64,000 nucleotides of DNA from Posidonia oceanica (Eukaryota; Streptophyta; Magnoliopsida; Alismatales; Posidoniaceae). Position 1 is the stretch's first letter, and every line of letters begins with the position of its first letter. Where the stretch lies: the NCBI GenBank assembly GCA_037176725.1, contig JAZBRS010000039.1, forward strand, positions 23,596,001 through 23,660,000, written 5' to 3'. The notes beneath the pieces were generated by a model that was not told the DNA's origin, ran no database searches, and worked only from the letters and a program-made list of their open reading frames with translations. Below, piece after piece: positions 12,233-22,512 of the stretch. The translations under genes and the position numbers were made by a program.

Positions 12233-13306
12233 TGCTGACCTAGAGCGCATGAGAATAGGGCTGCGACGGGTATGCAAACGGCAATTCCTAATAGGAGCTA
12301 TCGTCGCAAAGGCGGACAACTCAGAGGGGGAATGGTCGCGAATAAGGTCGCAACAAGGGTGTCAACAAGGGTCAGTACTCAAGCTCTAGCAAGGGGAACT
12401 CGCTTATCGATCACCGCTGACACAAACAGAAGGAAACTGGGGTTAGAAACTGAAAAGACGGATGCAAATGAGTTAAGTTAAATGGCATGAATGATATGTA
12501 TGCTTTCTAGGATGCCCCCCTTACCTAACTAGTGTATCTTAGCAGGTGATCTACTTCGGGTATCCCTGGGTGTACGGGTCACCGACTCAGGTCAGAAAAG
12601 TGGGTTCCCTGCCTAACTCCTGGCCCAGAGCTCAGGTAATGACAGGGTGGTGCGTTGGTGGCCTCGACCCCGCCAAAGCGTAGGTGGTACCCTCTACTAA
12701 CACCGACACGACCCCTGAACAAAGGGGGGACAGACCGACTGACTTGCGCCACGCCCAAAGCGGTGGAACAAGAGGCCGGGACTGTCCTTCGCAGACTAAT
12801 AGGTGGACTCAGATGAGAAGATGCATGCCCTATATGATGCTTATGCAAATGATTAAAGTCTTTTATCTTGCGCATTTTATTAACCCAAGGGGGTGATGGA
12901 TTGTTTGAAGTCTCTAGTTACTCCTAGAAGTTCCTTTTACTTGCCATTTTTAGTTAACCACGGGGAGAGCAAACAAGTCTCTACTATCCTAGACATGGCA
13001 TGTGCGAAAGGGAAGAAAATCAGTCAAATATGGCAGCGAACAACATACAACACGGCAAAAGGCAAGTGCATGGCATGTGTGAGTGTTCGTGAGCATGATA
13101 GTGAAGAAAAAGCATTCATCATGTCAAAAGGCATATATGCAAGGCATGTGCGTGCATAGTGACATAGCAAATGTGTAAGAGAGGCATTCAGCATTCAAAA
13201 AGCATGCATTGTTGCCAAACAAGTATGTAGACATGCATTGCAGGAAATGAAGCAATAATAAGCAAGCAAGATAAAGAAAATAAAGACAGGTAAGCTGTAA
13301 AGCAAG
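12233..13306 (-). other. Element A leader (5' UTR), part downstream of the solo LTR
   Basis: This untranslated leader lies between PBS and gag on the minus strand. It aligns closely with B (61627-62700) and more distantly with C (26004-27000). All three share a block around CACATTTTATTAACC. No PBS follows the LTR at this edge. The missing PBS-proximal part is found at 19063-19394, beyond the inserted solo LTR. Small open frames here are not shared in frame between copies and are not annotated. Confidence 0.8.
13302..13306. repeat. Target-site duplication GCAAG, left of solo LTR
   Basis: GCAAG at 13302-13306 directly precedes the TGTAGCG end of the LTR and is repeated at 19058-19062 after its GTCAACA end. 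With one copy removed, the flanks join into a sequence colinear with the uninterrupted leader of element B near 62690-62710. Confidence 0.85.
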
Positions 13307-13614
13307 TGTAGCGATCCCGATCGGAATCAGGCTCGCTATTTAGCGGTGATTGGATCCGAGGAAGAGGCTCGACTCGAAAACGCTTGAAATCGAGGAGAAA
13401 AGAGAAAGATAAGACAAATCAGAGTCGCCACCATGTCTATTAACGGGAGACAAGGAAAACCGGGGGAATGCGTGAATTAACACGCAAAACCAAGCAAGGA
13501 ATGCAAAGCAAAGCAATGCAAAGGAAACAAATGCAAATTCATGCAAATGAGATGACTCTAGCCTAGGATAAGGGCAGTACGGTCATTGCGGGCCAAAAGA
13601 CAGGGCAAGGACTC

Positions 13615-13690
13615 CTGTTACGTGCGGGGAAGGTGTTAGGCACCCTCGACACGCCCGAAAATCGGTCTTTCTAGGCTTACGCTCGCATAC
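13615..13690 (-). promoter_or_regulatory. Conserved LTR block with GGTGTTAGGCACC core
   Basis: The core GGTGTTAGGCACC, followed by CGACACGCCCGA and CTAGGCTTACGCTCGCATACG, is nearly invariant in the LTRs at 13.6, 19.7, 43.6 and 63.3 kb and, on the other strand, at 41.2 kb. The core alone is in C at about 27.66 kb. It can fold on itself (GGTG with CACC, extended by CGGGG with CCCCG). Its role is unknown; a transcript end or packaging element is possible. Confidence 0.6.
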
Positions 13691-13999
13691 GCAGGGAAAT
13701 GCAGGATTGAATGCCTATGTGCCTATGAATGCCTAAATGAATGCTCAAGGTGTGCTCTAAGTGGAGAGATGCAGGGCAACGAAGTAAACGTGCTGTCTAA
13801 GTGCTCAGCTACGCTGTCTGTGTTCCGAACCGGGCGAAACCTGGCTCGTGAGAACTCCAGGCAGTAAGCATCACAGCCCTATATGCAAATGCAAGCGAAA
13901 AAGCAAAACAACGGCAAAATCATGCAATGCGATCGACATGCAAGAGAAAACGGCGTAAAACACGCAAAACGAGGCGAAAAACAAGAAAGCGCGCAAAAC

Positions 14000-14165
14000 G
14001 ATGCAAAAAGACAAGATCGGCACGCAAAACGGGCGAGAAGGCAAGGCGGCACGCAAAACGGTGCCAAAAACAAGGCAAGCGTGCAAAACGACGCGAAAGA
14101 CAAAGCAGGCACGCAAAACGGTGCCAAAACGAGAACGGGCATGCAAAACGGTGCCAAAAGCTGCG
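14000..14165 (-). repeat. Tandem hairpin array in solo LTR (about 30-bp unit)
   Basis: Degenerate units carry GGCACGCAAAACG followed by GTGCC, so each can form a GGCAC/GTGCC stem. The homologous arrays are 20090-20325, 44015-44265, 63670-63910 and, in the opposite orientation, 40660-40920. Confidence 0.65.
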
Positions 14166-16342
14166 AGATAAAACCTCGGAAAACTGTGCGAATGCTAAAT
14201 GCAAAGAAGAGATCAGAAGATGCCAAAGAGGAGCAAGACAATGTGTGTGTAAGAACAGACATTGTTTAGGACCACCCAGGGTAGGTGTGAAGACTTACAA
14301 AGGGGAGAGTGAGCAAACGGAGGGATTACCACCTCTTTTGCGACCATTTCCCACTGAACCGTTCCACGGTGTGTCTCGCATGCTACCCAAAGCTCGCGAT
14401 GCGATCGGATCGTGGAAAAGGGGGAAGAAAGTCACATTAAGTGGTAAATCCAGGGAAAACTCAACACAAAACACATAGGAAAACGCGAAATGGAGATCTG
14501 AGTTGATAGACAAGAAGAGGAGGCCCTATTCTACATGCTTAAAGAGACAGAAATCGAAAACGAGGAAAACTATGCAAATGGCATGCAAATGAATGCAATG
14601 CAGGGGTTCAGGAGGACATACCTGGAAATCCGGGAGCCTGATCTGAGATCTGCTGGATCCATGCTGAAGAGCGCTTTGCTGCGGTCACCTGGGCAGCTTA
14701 CTTGAGAAGATCCAACGGCCGGATCGGAAGATATCGCAGCTTCAAGGCAGGAAGGCCAGAACAGGGGAGAAGAACAGATCTAGGTGTTCAGGAGGTCCTA
14801 GGGGTGTGCAAAAGGTCCTCCCAAGTGAAGGGGAGTTAAAGGTGCTTAGTGTGTGCAAAGGGATGCTAAAATGCAAAGCAAAATGAATGCAGAATGCATG
14901 CACAAGCAAGAAGAAACAAGGGGAACAAACTTGGAAAAGATAGGAGTTCAAAAGCATTTTTGAAAAAGCAAAGGGGCTAAAATGCAAATTTTCACAAAAG
15001 ATGGGGTCCACAGAGGAGGATTTTGAAAACAGGAGAGGGCAGAGGGTTATTTTGCAAAAGACTGGGCTCAGAAAGCTAATTTGAAAAGAGGGTATGCATT
15101 GGAAGAAGTTTTGAAAACAAAAGAGATCAGAGGGTAATTTTGGAAAAAAACTAGGGTCTAAAGTGCAAATTTTCCAGAAAACAGGGTTCTGGGGAGTCTG
15201 GGAATGCAAGTGGAGGGTCTATATGCAATTTTGTAAGCATAGAAGCTAAGATGCAACTTTAGGGGCAAAACAGTCTTTTTACATGATTTTTAAAGGATGC
15301 AAGGACCTATGTGTAATTTTTGAATCATGTAGGGTCAAAAATGCGATTTAGTATGCAAAATATGCACTGGAAACACAGACTGTGGACTGACATGCAATTT
15401 TCACAATATGCAGGGTTGAAAATGCAATGCAATAAGCTAAATATGCATGCAGAAGACTACTGTGCATTTAAAAAGGACCTATATGCAAAAATGAAAAAAC
15501 AGAGGGGCAAATGTGCAATGCAACAAGCGAAAATTAAAAATAAAACCTAAGTTCTACAGTGCAGAGGATTAAGATGCAAAAATAGAAAACAAGGGGGGGC
15601 CAGAATGCAATATGATATGGTAAACTTGATGCATTTAAATTAAATAATCTACTACAGGACCTACATGCAGAAATTGAAAACAGGAGGGCTAAAGCATAAA
15701 AATTTATAACTAGAAAGCACAGTAAATGGATCAGCATGCGAATAAGAAAAAACATAAATATTTCATGCAATTTAATATGGTTTCAGTTCAAAAATCAGCA
15801 GATTAAAACAAATAAAGTACTGGAATGCAAAATAATAAAAACTCAGACCGGAAATGCAATATTTGCAAGAAAACTAAGGTAACTGAAAAATAAGCAAACA
15901 GTGCAGAGGCCGGCGGCCATGGACACTGTAGCAGCAAGCTGCCAGCGTCCATGAACGCCGACACAGGGTTGCTGGAGGAGCGCAGACCGGTGGGGGAGCA
16001 TCTCCAGGTCTTGACGGAGGTCGGTCGACGTTCGGCGGAGCTCGACGCGGGCTGGAGCGAGCCGGAGAAGCCACCGGAGGTCTGCAGCGCTTCAGAAGAA
16101 CATTCCGGGTGATCGGCGCGACGACGCGGCGATCTGAAGACCGAAGCGTGCTCCTGAGGCTCGTGCGGACCGGAGGGTGCTGCTGGAAGGCCGTTTTGCT
16201 GACCGGAGCGGGGGAACGCGCGGAGAGTCTCGCCGGAGAAGACGACTCTGGCCGGAGCTGATCAGGCCCAGGAGCGAAGGAAAGCCTACTCTAGAGGGGG
16301 GAAAAGCAAGAGGGGAAGAATACGATGCTAAGGGAGTAAGAA

Positions 16343-16355
16343 TATACCTGTTTCC
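16343..16355 (-). promoter_or_regulatory. Candidate splice donor in solo LTR
   Basis: On the minus strand CACGGAAACAG is followed by GTATAT, giving a CAG|GT junction between 16348 and 16347. The site lies at the edge of the GC-rich block, about 2.71 kb from the LTR start. The equivalent site is conserved in the three other LTRs that reach it (22505, 46445, 38289). Confidence 0.45.
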
Positions 16356-19057
16356 GTGGCTGGGATGTCCTCTCGACGCAGGTGGTTTCAGAGGTCGCCG
16401 GTGGAGCTCGTCCGGTCGCTGTGGGCGCTGTCTGCTGCTCGCGAGGATTGGGATCGCCTCAGAGCGACCCTTCGGAGCTTCCTGGATGGTTGGACGGCTG
16501 CTGCGAAGACCGGAGGAAGATCCGGCTGATCGTGGGTTCACAGAGGCAGCCGGAGGTCGGGGGGACTGTCCGCTGCTCCTCAGGCCGGACGGGGGCTTTT
16601 GGAAGATTGCTAGAGGTCTGTTGAAGGGTTCTGGGCGGTCGAATTGGGTTTTGGGAGGCTGTGGGTGGAGATTGCAAGCTGGTGGGTTTTCTGGTCAGAG
16701 AGGGAGGCAACTGTTTGTGGTGGCGTGTAGGTGCGGTGGTGGGTTGCTAGGCTGAAGGTCGGGTGCCTTGGGGAGGTGGAGTTCAGGCGAGTATCTTGGG
16801 AAGATTCGGGAAGGATTGGAGGTCTGTGGTGAAGGCAATTTTCAGGAGAGGAGGTGTTGGGTTGCAGTTGGTTTCAGTGATGGAAGTTCGGGTGAACTGG
16901 AGTGTTTACAGGGAAGGAAAGGTTGGGAAATGATGGAGGAGGAATGCTGGTGTGTTGGGTGAATTTGGGGGATGAAATGGAAGAGAGTTGGATGCTGGAA
17001 CGGGCTTGGTTTCAGGGAGAAAAAGAAAGGGAAGCGTTGCTGAAAATCAGAGAGAGAAGAAGGAGATTCGCTTGGGAATTCTCTGGATTTCTCAGCTCTC
17101 TCTCTTGGATGACAAAAGGGCATTGAAGGAGGTGCTGAACAAGGCTTTTATCTGCTGCTCTCCGGCTTGCTCGCGCGCTCTGGAATTCAAATTCCACCGG
17201 CGCGATCCACTGCTGCTGAGGGAGACATGCAGCCGGCGAGACGACAGGCAGTTAAAGCCTCCCGGAAAAGGTGCTGAGAGGAGAGGAGGCCGAGGCGAAC
17301 TGGTGCCGGATTGGACGGAGAGGGAAGAAGTTAAATTTAAAAACGGGGAGGGAGTCCTGTGCAGCTTTGCGGGAGAAGGTTGCAGAAAAAACTGCAGAAG
17401 GAGAAGGAGGAAGAAGGAGGGGCGTGGGTCGGACTGTGCTGCGGGCCGAAAAAAAGAAAAAGAAATGAAGAAGAAAGGAAGAGACGGGCTGAATTGGGCC
17501 CAGCAAGGAAAGAGAAGAAAAGAAAAATGAGAAGAAAGAAAGAAAGAGAGGGAAAAGAAAGGAAATAAAATTAAGAAAAATAGACTAAAAATAAATAAAA
17601 GAATTAGAAAGGTTGTAATGTAGATTAGGATTTTAATTAAATTTTTAATGGCCATTTTGGGTTGATTAATGTGTTTTGGGCTTGATTAGGGTTTTAGGGT
17701 TTTGGTTTTGCTTTTAATTGGTTTTCACTTGATTAAATGTTTGTTAAACCTTGTTTTAAATTGTTTTAAAAATTGTATTTCCCTTGTTGGACACTTAGGA
17801 TATTGATTAGGATTTTTTTAGAATTTATTTTTGTATTAACCAAGATTGGTTTTAGGTTTTTAAGTCTTAGTCTTCTTAGGGTTTTTTCTTTCTTAAGTCT
17901 TTTAAATTATGCTTTGATTTTTACTTGTTGATTTTTCTTGAAGTTTTTAGTTAGATTTTTCCGATTTGATAGGGTGTTTTTAAATCTTTTAAATGTGTTT
18001 TTCTTTTCCTTTTAATTAAGTTTTTAATTTGTTTTTTCCTTAGGTTTGTTAGGTTAAGTCTCTTTGTTTCTTTAATTACTTGTTTTAGTGTTTGTTTTTT
18101 TATTCTTCTTTTTAGGGTTTGTTTTTTAATTCTTTTGATGGGGTTTTTAATTTTGGTAGGTTTTGGTTTTATTTTAGTTTTTTCCTTGATTTTTCAGTGT
18201 TTTCTTTAGACTTGTTTTGCATTTTTTAGCTTACATGCTTGGTTTTCCTTTTAGTTTGATTTAGTTAAGTTTAGGTTTTTAATTGCTTGTTTAATGTTTT
18301 TTAATTGTTTTTCTTAGGGTTCTGATTTGTTTCCTTTATGTTTTGGGATTTTGCAGATTTTTAGGGGTTTTTATGGATTTTTGCAAGAGAGGGAAAAGGA
18401 AAAGAGAAGGAGGAAAGAAATGGAAAAAGGAGGGAGATAAAAGGAAAAGAGATAGGTTGAAGGAAAAGGATCTTTCGAAAATTAGGGAAAGTGTTAAAAA
18501 TAAAGTAAAAATAGGAATAAGATAGAGGAAGGATAGAAGCACAAAGGGGGCCCACAGCTAGGCCAGAGAGGGAGCAAGAAGGGGATGAAAAGAGAGATGA
18601 TAATCAGGAGAGAGAGAGGAGAGAGAAAATGATAATCCCGGAGAGAGAAAAGGATAATTTGGATGAAAGGGGGGCTTAAGGGTCTTGGAATGGGGTGAAA
18701 AATGGTGAGTGGGTAGTCTAGGGTTTGAGGTGTTGGTTCTGAGGTTTTGGTTTGATTCTAAAAAGGTTTTGGAAGGGTTTTAAGGTGTAGAAAAAGGGGA
18801 GTTTTACCTAGGGTTTTTGGGAATGGTCTAGGTTTGGAAACTTCTGGGTTCTTGGGTAGGCTTGTTAAGTGAGTGTTGGTGGGTTTTCCTATGGGTTTTG
18901 GTTAGATTTTGAGCTTGGGAAGAGGGGTAAAGGCTTAGGTCAAGATGGGCTGATTTTGGAGGGTAAAGAAGAGGATTAGGGTTTGGTTTTGGGTTTGAGT
19001 CCAGCAATCGCCAGGAGGGCTCCAAGGATCCAAGCCTGCCAAGATGGGGTGTCAACA

Positions 19058-19062
19058 GCAAG
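19058..19062. repeat. Target-site duplication GCAAG, right of solo LTR
   Basis: This is the second copy of the duplication described at 13302. It follows directly after the GTCAACA terminus of the solo LTR, and the element A leader resumes here. Confidence 0.85.
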
Positions 19063-19375
19063 TAAGAGCAGAAGCAAGGAAATAAGTAAATAAACAAGCA
19101 ACTGAGGCAAAGCAAAGCAAAACAGAGCGTAAACCGAGGCAAAGGAGGTGCAAAACCTAAGCAGAGTAGCCGCAAGGCGACTCGCTAGGAGTTTGCATAG
19201 AAAAGCGAGCAAAACAGGCAAAGGAGGCACTAAAGCAAACAAAGAAAGCAAATCCCAAGCGAGCAAAAGCGAAAACATGACAAACAAGCAAACAGACAAG
19301 GCAGACAAAGGCACAAAGGCAAACAAAGATGCAAAGCAAGCGAGCGAAAGCAAAGGCGAAAGCCGGAGTCTGCTA
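19063..19375 (-). other. Element A leader, PBS-proximal part
   Basis: This resumes the leader cut by the solo LTR and aligns with B 62710-62936. Shared blocks include GGAGGTGCAAAACCTAAGC and GAGTTTGCA, and A has an extra segment of about 75 bp. It is rich in GCAAA/AAAGC repeats and has no ORF shared between copies. Confidence 0.8.
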
Positions 19376-19393
19376 TCCCCAGTAGAGTTGCCA
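19376..19393 (-). other. Primer-binding site of element A (tRNA-Arg type)
   Basis: The minus strand reads TGGCAACTCTACTGGGGA, one base from the LTR end. A plant tRNA-Arg whose 3' end is TCCCCAGTGGAGTCG plus CCA (recalled) would pair with it with two mismatches. This is the PBS type known for Ogre elements. Confidence 0.8.
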
Positions 19394-20089
19394 CTGTAGT
19401 AATCCCAATCAGAATCAGGCTTACTATTTGCGGCGATGTCCGAGGAGGAGGGCTCAACTCGAAAACACTTAAAACAGAGGAGAAAAGATAAGAAAAGAAG
19501 AAGATAAGACAATTCAGAGTCGCCACCGTGTCCATTATCGGGAGACAAGGAAAACCAGGGAAATGCGTGGATTAACACGCAAAACCAAGCAAGAAATGCA
19601 AAGCAAAGCAATGCAAAGGAAAACAAATGCAAATACATGCAAATGAGATGACTCATGCCTAGGATAACGGCGATATGGTCATTACAGGCCAAAAGACTAG
19701 GCAAGGACTCCTGTTACGCGCGGGGAAGGTGTTAGGCACCCCCGACACGCCCGAGAAACGGTCTTTCTAGGCTTACGCTCGCATACGCAGGGAAATGCAG
19801 ATTTGAATGCCTAAATGCCAATGAATGCCAGAATGAATGCTCATAGGTGTGCTCTAAGTGGTGGGATGCAATGCAAGGAAAGTAAACGTGCAGTCTAAGT
19901 GCTCAGCAGCGCTGTCTGTGTTCCGAACCGGGCGTAACCTGGCTCGTGAGAACTCCAAGCAGTAAGCATCACTGCCCTATATGCAAATGCAAGCGGAAAA
20001 GCAAAACAACGATAAAACCAAGCAATGCAGGTGACATGCAAGAGAAAACGACGTAAAGCACACGAAACAATGCAAGAAATGAGAGCGAC

Positions 20090-20325
20090 ACGCAAAACGG
20101 CGCAAAAGATAAGGTGGGCACGCAAAACGGTGCCAAAAGCGAAGCGGGCACGCAAAATGGTGCCAAAGACAAAGCGGGAGTGCAAAACGGTGCCAAAAGT
20201 GAAGCGGGCACGCAAAACGGTGCCAAAAGACGGAGCAGGCATGCAAAACGGTGCCAAAAGTGAAGCGGGCACGCAAAACGGTGCCAAAAGCGAAGCGGGC
20301 ACGCAAAACGGTGCCAAAAACGACG
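20090..20325 (-). repeat. 30-bp tandem hairpin array in element A 5' LTR
   Basis: About seven to eight units of 30 bp carry GGCAC, loop GCAAAACG and GTGCC, separated by AAAAGCGAAGC-like spacers. The stem is kept in most units. Confidence 0.75.
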
Positions 20326-22498
20326 GAATAAAACCTCGGCAAAACCATGCAGATGCAAGGAGAGAGAACAAGAGAAGCGAAAGGGGAGGCAAACAGTGTG
20401 TGTGTGAGAACAGACATTGTTTAAGGGCCACGCAGAGTAGGTGTGAAGACCTACAATGGGGAAAATAAGCAAGTGGAGGGATTACCACCGCTTTGTGACT
20501 GTTTCCCACTAAACCGCCCCACGATGTGTCTCGTACGCTGCCCAAAGCTCGCGGTGTGATCGGATCATGGGAAAGGGGGAAGAAAGTCGCAATAAGTGGT
20601 GAATCCAGGGAAAACACGACACAAAACACTTGGGAATACGCGAAAGGAGGAGCAGAATTGATAGATAAGAAGAGGAAGTCCTATTCTACATGTTCGAGGA
20701 AACAAAAAGCGAAAACGATGCATGCAATGCAAATGGTATGCAAATGAATGCTGTGCAGGGGTTCAGAAGGACTTACCTGGAAAATCTGAGGCCTGATCTG
20801 AGATCTGCTTGGTCCATGCTGAAGAGCGTTCCGTCGGGGTCGTCCGGGTAGCTTATTTGAGAAGATCCAACAATCGGATTGGAAAATATTCCAGCTTCAA
20901 GGCAGAGGGGCCAGAACAAGGGAGAAGAATAGATCTAAGTGTAAAGGGGGTCCTAGGAGTGTGCAAAACAGGTCCTCCCTTGTGAATGGGAGCTAGAAGT
21001 GTTTAAGTGTGTGCAAAGGATGCCAAAAAACTAGAATGCGTGAGTGCAATGCATGCAGAATGCAAGAAAAGGCTTAAGGGTGATTTTTCAGCAAATTGGG
21101 GATTTAAATGCAATTTTTGAAAGGATGGGGACCTAAATGCAAAGGTTTTGAAAAGTTTGGGGCTTTTATGCAAGGGTTTTGGAAAAAGGAGGGTTTACAT
21201 GCAATTTTACAAAAGACAGGGTTTAAAATGCAATTTTCCAAGTTGAATATGCATCAAGACAAGTTTTGAAACCATGTGGCAGTTTAGAATGCAATTTTGA
21301 AATCATTAGGGTCCAAAATGCAATTTTTCCAGCAAAACAGGGGTCTAATGGGTCTGGGAATGCAGATGGGGGACCTATATGCAATATTCCAAACATGTGG
21401 GGGCTAAAATGCAATTTCATAAGCAAAATATGCATTTAAATGATTTTTATAAGCATGCAGACGACCTATGTGCAATTTTCAAATCATGCAGGATCAAAAA
21501 TGCAATTTTAAAAGCAAAATATGCATTTAAATGACAGGCAGAGGGCTAATGTGCAATTTTCAAATTATGCAGGATCAAAAATGCAATTTTATAAGCAAAA
21601 TATGCATTTAAATGACTACTATGCATTGAGGAAGGTTTTATATGCAAAAATCAAAAAACATGGGGGAAATAATGCAATGCAACAAGCAAAAATTGGAAAA
21701 TAAAAGCTAAGTTAACAGGACAGAGGACTAAATTGCAATTATGGAAAACAGTAAGGACCTAAAATGCAATTTTAAATGGCAAACTTAGAGCATTAAATCA
21801 AATTAATCAACTGCAGGACTAACATGCAATAATCAAAAGCTAGAGGGCCAGAATCAAATTTATTACTGAAGGAAAGCACAGTAAAAGGACTGACATGCAA
21901 ATAAAAAGAACTACATATTTTTCATGCAATTTTATATGGTTTTAACTCGGAATTAAACGGATTTAATCAGATGAAGGACCTGAGAGCAAATAAGCAAGAA
22001 CTAGGACCAGAAATGCAATATGTGGTAAAATAGCAAAGATAACAAAAAATAAAGGCACAGTAACATTCAGATCGTCGACCACTGTAGCAGTTGCTACCAG
22101 TGGCCGACAGAGGGAGCAAAGGGGGTGCTGGTGCGGCGTAGACCGGCTGGCGGGCTTCACCAGGACCTGACGGAGACCGGAGCAGCATCGGCGAGCAGCG
22201 AAGCTGCCTGGAGCAGGTCGGAGGAGACGCCGGAGGTCTGCAGACCTGCTCGAAGGCAGGCCGGCCGATCAGCGCTGCGTCGGCGAGTTCTGACGGCAAA
22301 GACATGCTTCTGGGGTCCGTGCGGAGCTGGGGCGCCGGTTGGAACGACGTTCTGCAGACCGGAGTGGCGGGACGAGCAGCGAAGCTCGCCGGAGAAGACG
22401 ACGCCGACCCGGCGTTGACTCGGTGCAGGAGAGAGAGAAATCCCAGTCTGATGGATGGAAAAGCAAGAGAGGAGGAAGACTAATCTACGGGTGAAGAA

Positions 22499-22512
22499 AG
22501 CTACCTGTTTCC
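22499..22512 (-). promoter_or_regulatory. Candidate splice donor in element A 5' LTR
   Basis: CACGGAAACAG|GTAGCT on the minus strand, junction 22505/22504, is 2.71 kb from the LTR start. The exon side is identical to the solo LTR site although the surrounding GC-rich block has diverged strongly. Confidence 0.45.

Larger units (their letters stand above)
13307..19057 (-). mobile_element. Solo LTR (5751 bp) inserted in the leader of element A
   Basis: Read on the minus strand it starts TGTTGACACCCC at 19057 and ends CGGGATCGCTACA at 13307. Five-base GCAAG duplications flank it, with no internal domain, PBS or PPT. It is closer in sequence to B's LTRs than to A's own 5' LTR, so it derives from a B-like element. 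It shows the modules shared by these LTRs: GATAAT-rich U3 (18590-18660), an AT-rich block (17570-18350), a GC-rich block (15900-17500), TGCAATTTT-type degenerate repeats (15000-15850), a hairpin array (14000-14165) and the GGTGTTAGGCACC block at about 13632. ORFs inside it are not supported as genes. Confidence 0.9.

Noticed and set aside
13871..14478. Long overlapping ORFs in the LTR hairpin array (also 19895-20629, 43731-44429 and 63484-63982)
   Set aside because: Several frames on both strands are open at once because of the 30-bp periodic repeat. The translations are Cys/Phe- or Lys/Arg-rich low complexity.
16092..16755. ORFs in the GC-rich LTR module (also at 22157-22585 and 46285-46917)
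   Set aside because: Frames are open on both strands because of high GC, and the conserved stretch is short and ends at the candidate splice donor. Only part of the minus-strand frame is shared, so a leader exon is likelier than a protein.
13307..19057. This LTR as the true 5' LTR of element A
   Set aside because: It has no PBS next to it, is flanked by GCAAG on both sides, and the leader continues beyond it with PBS and another LTR.
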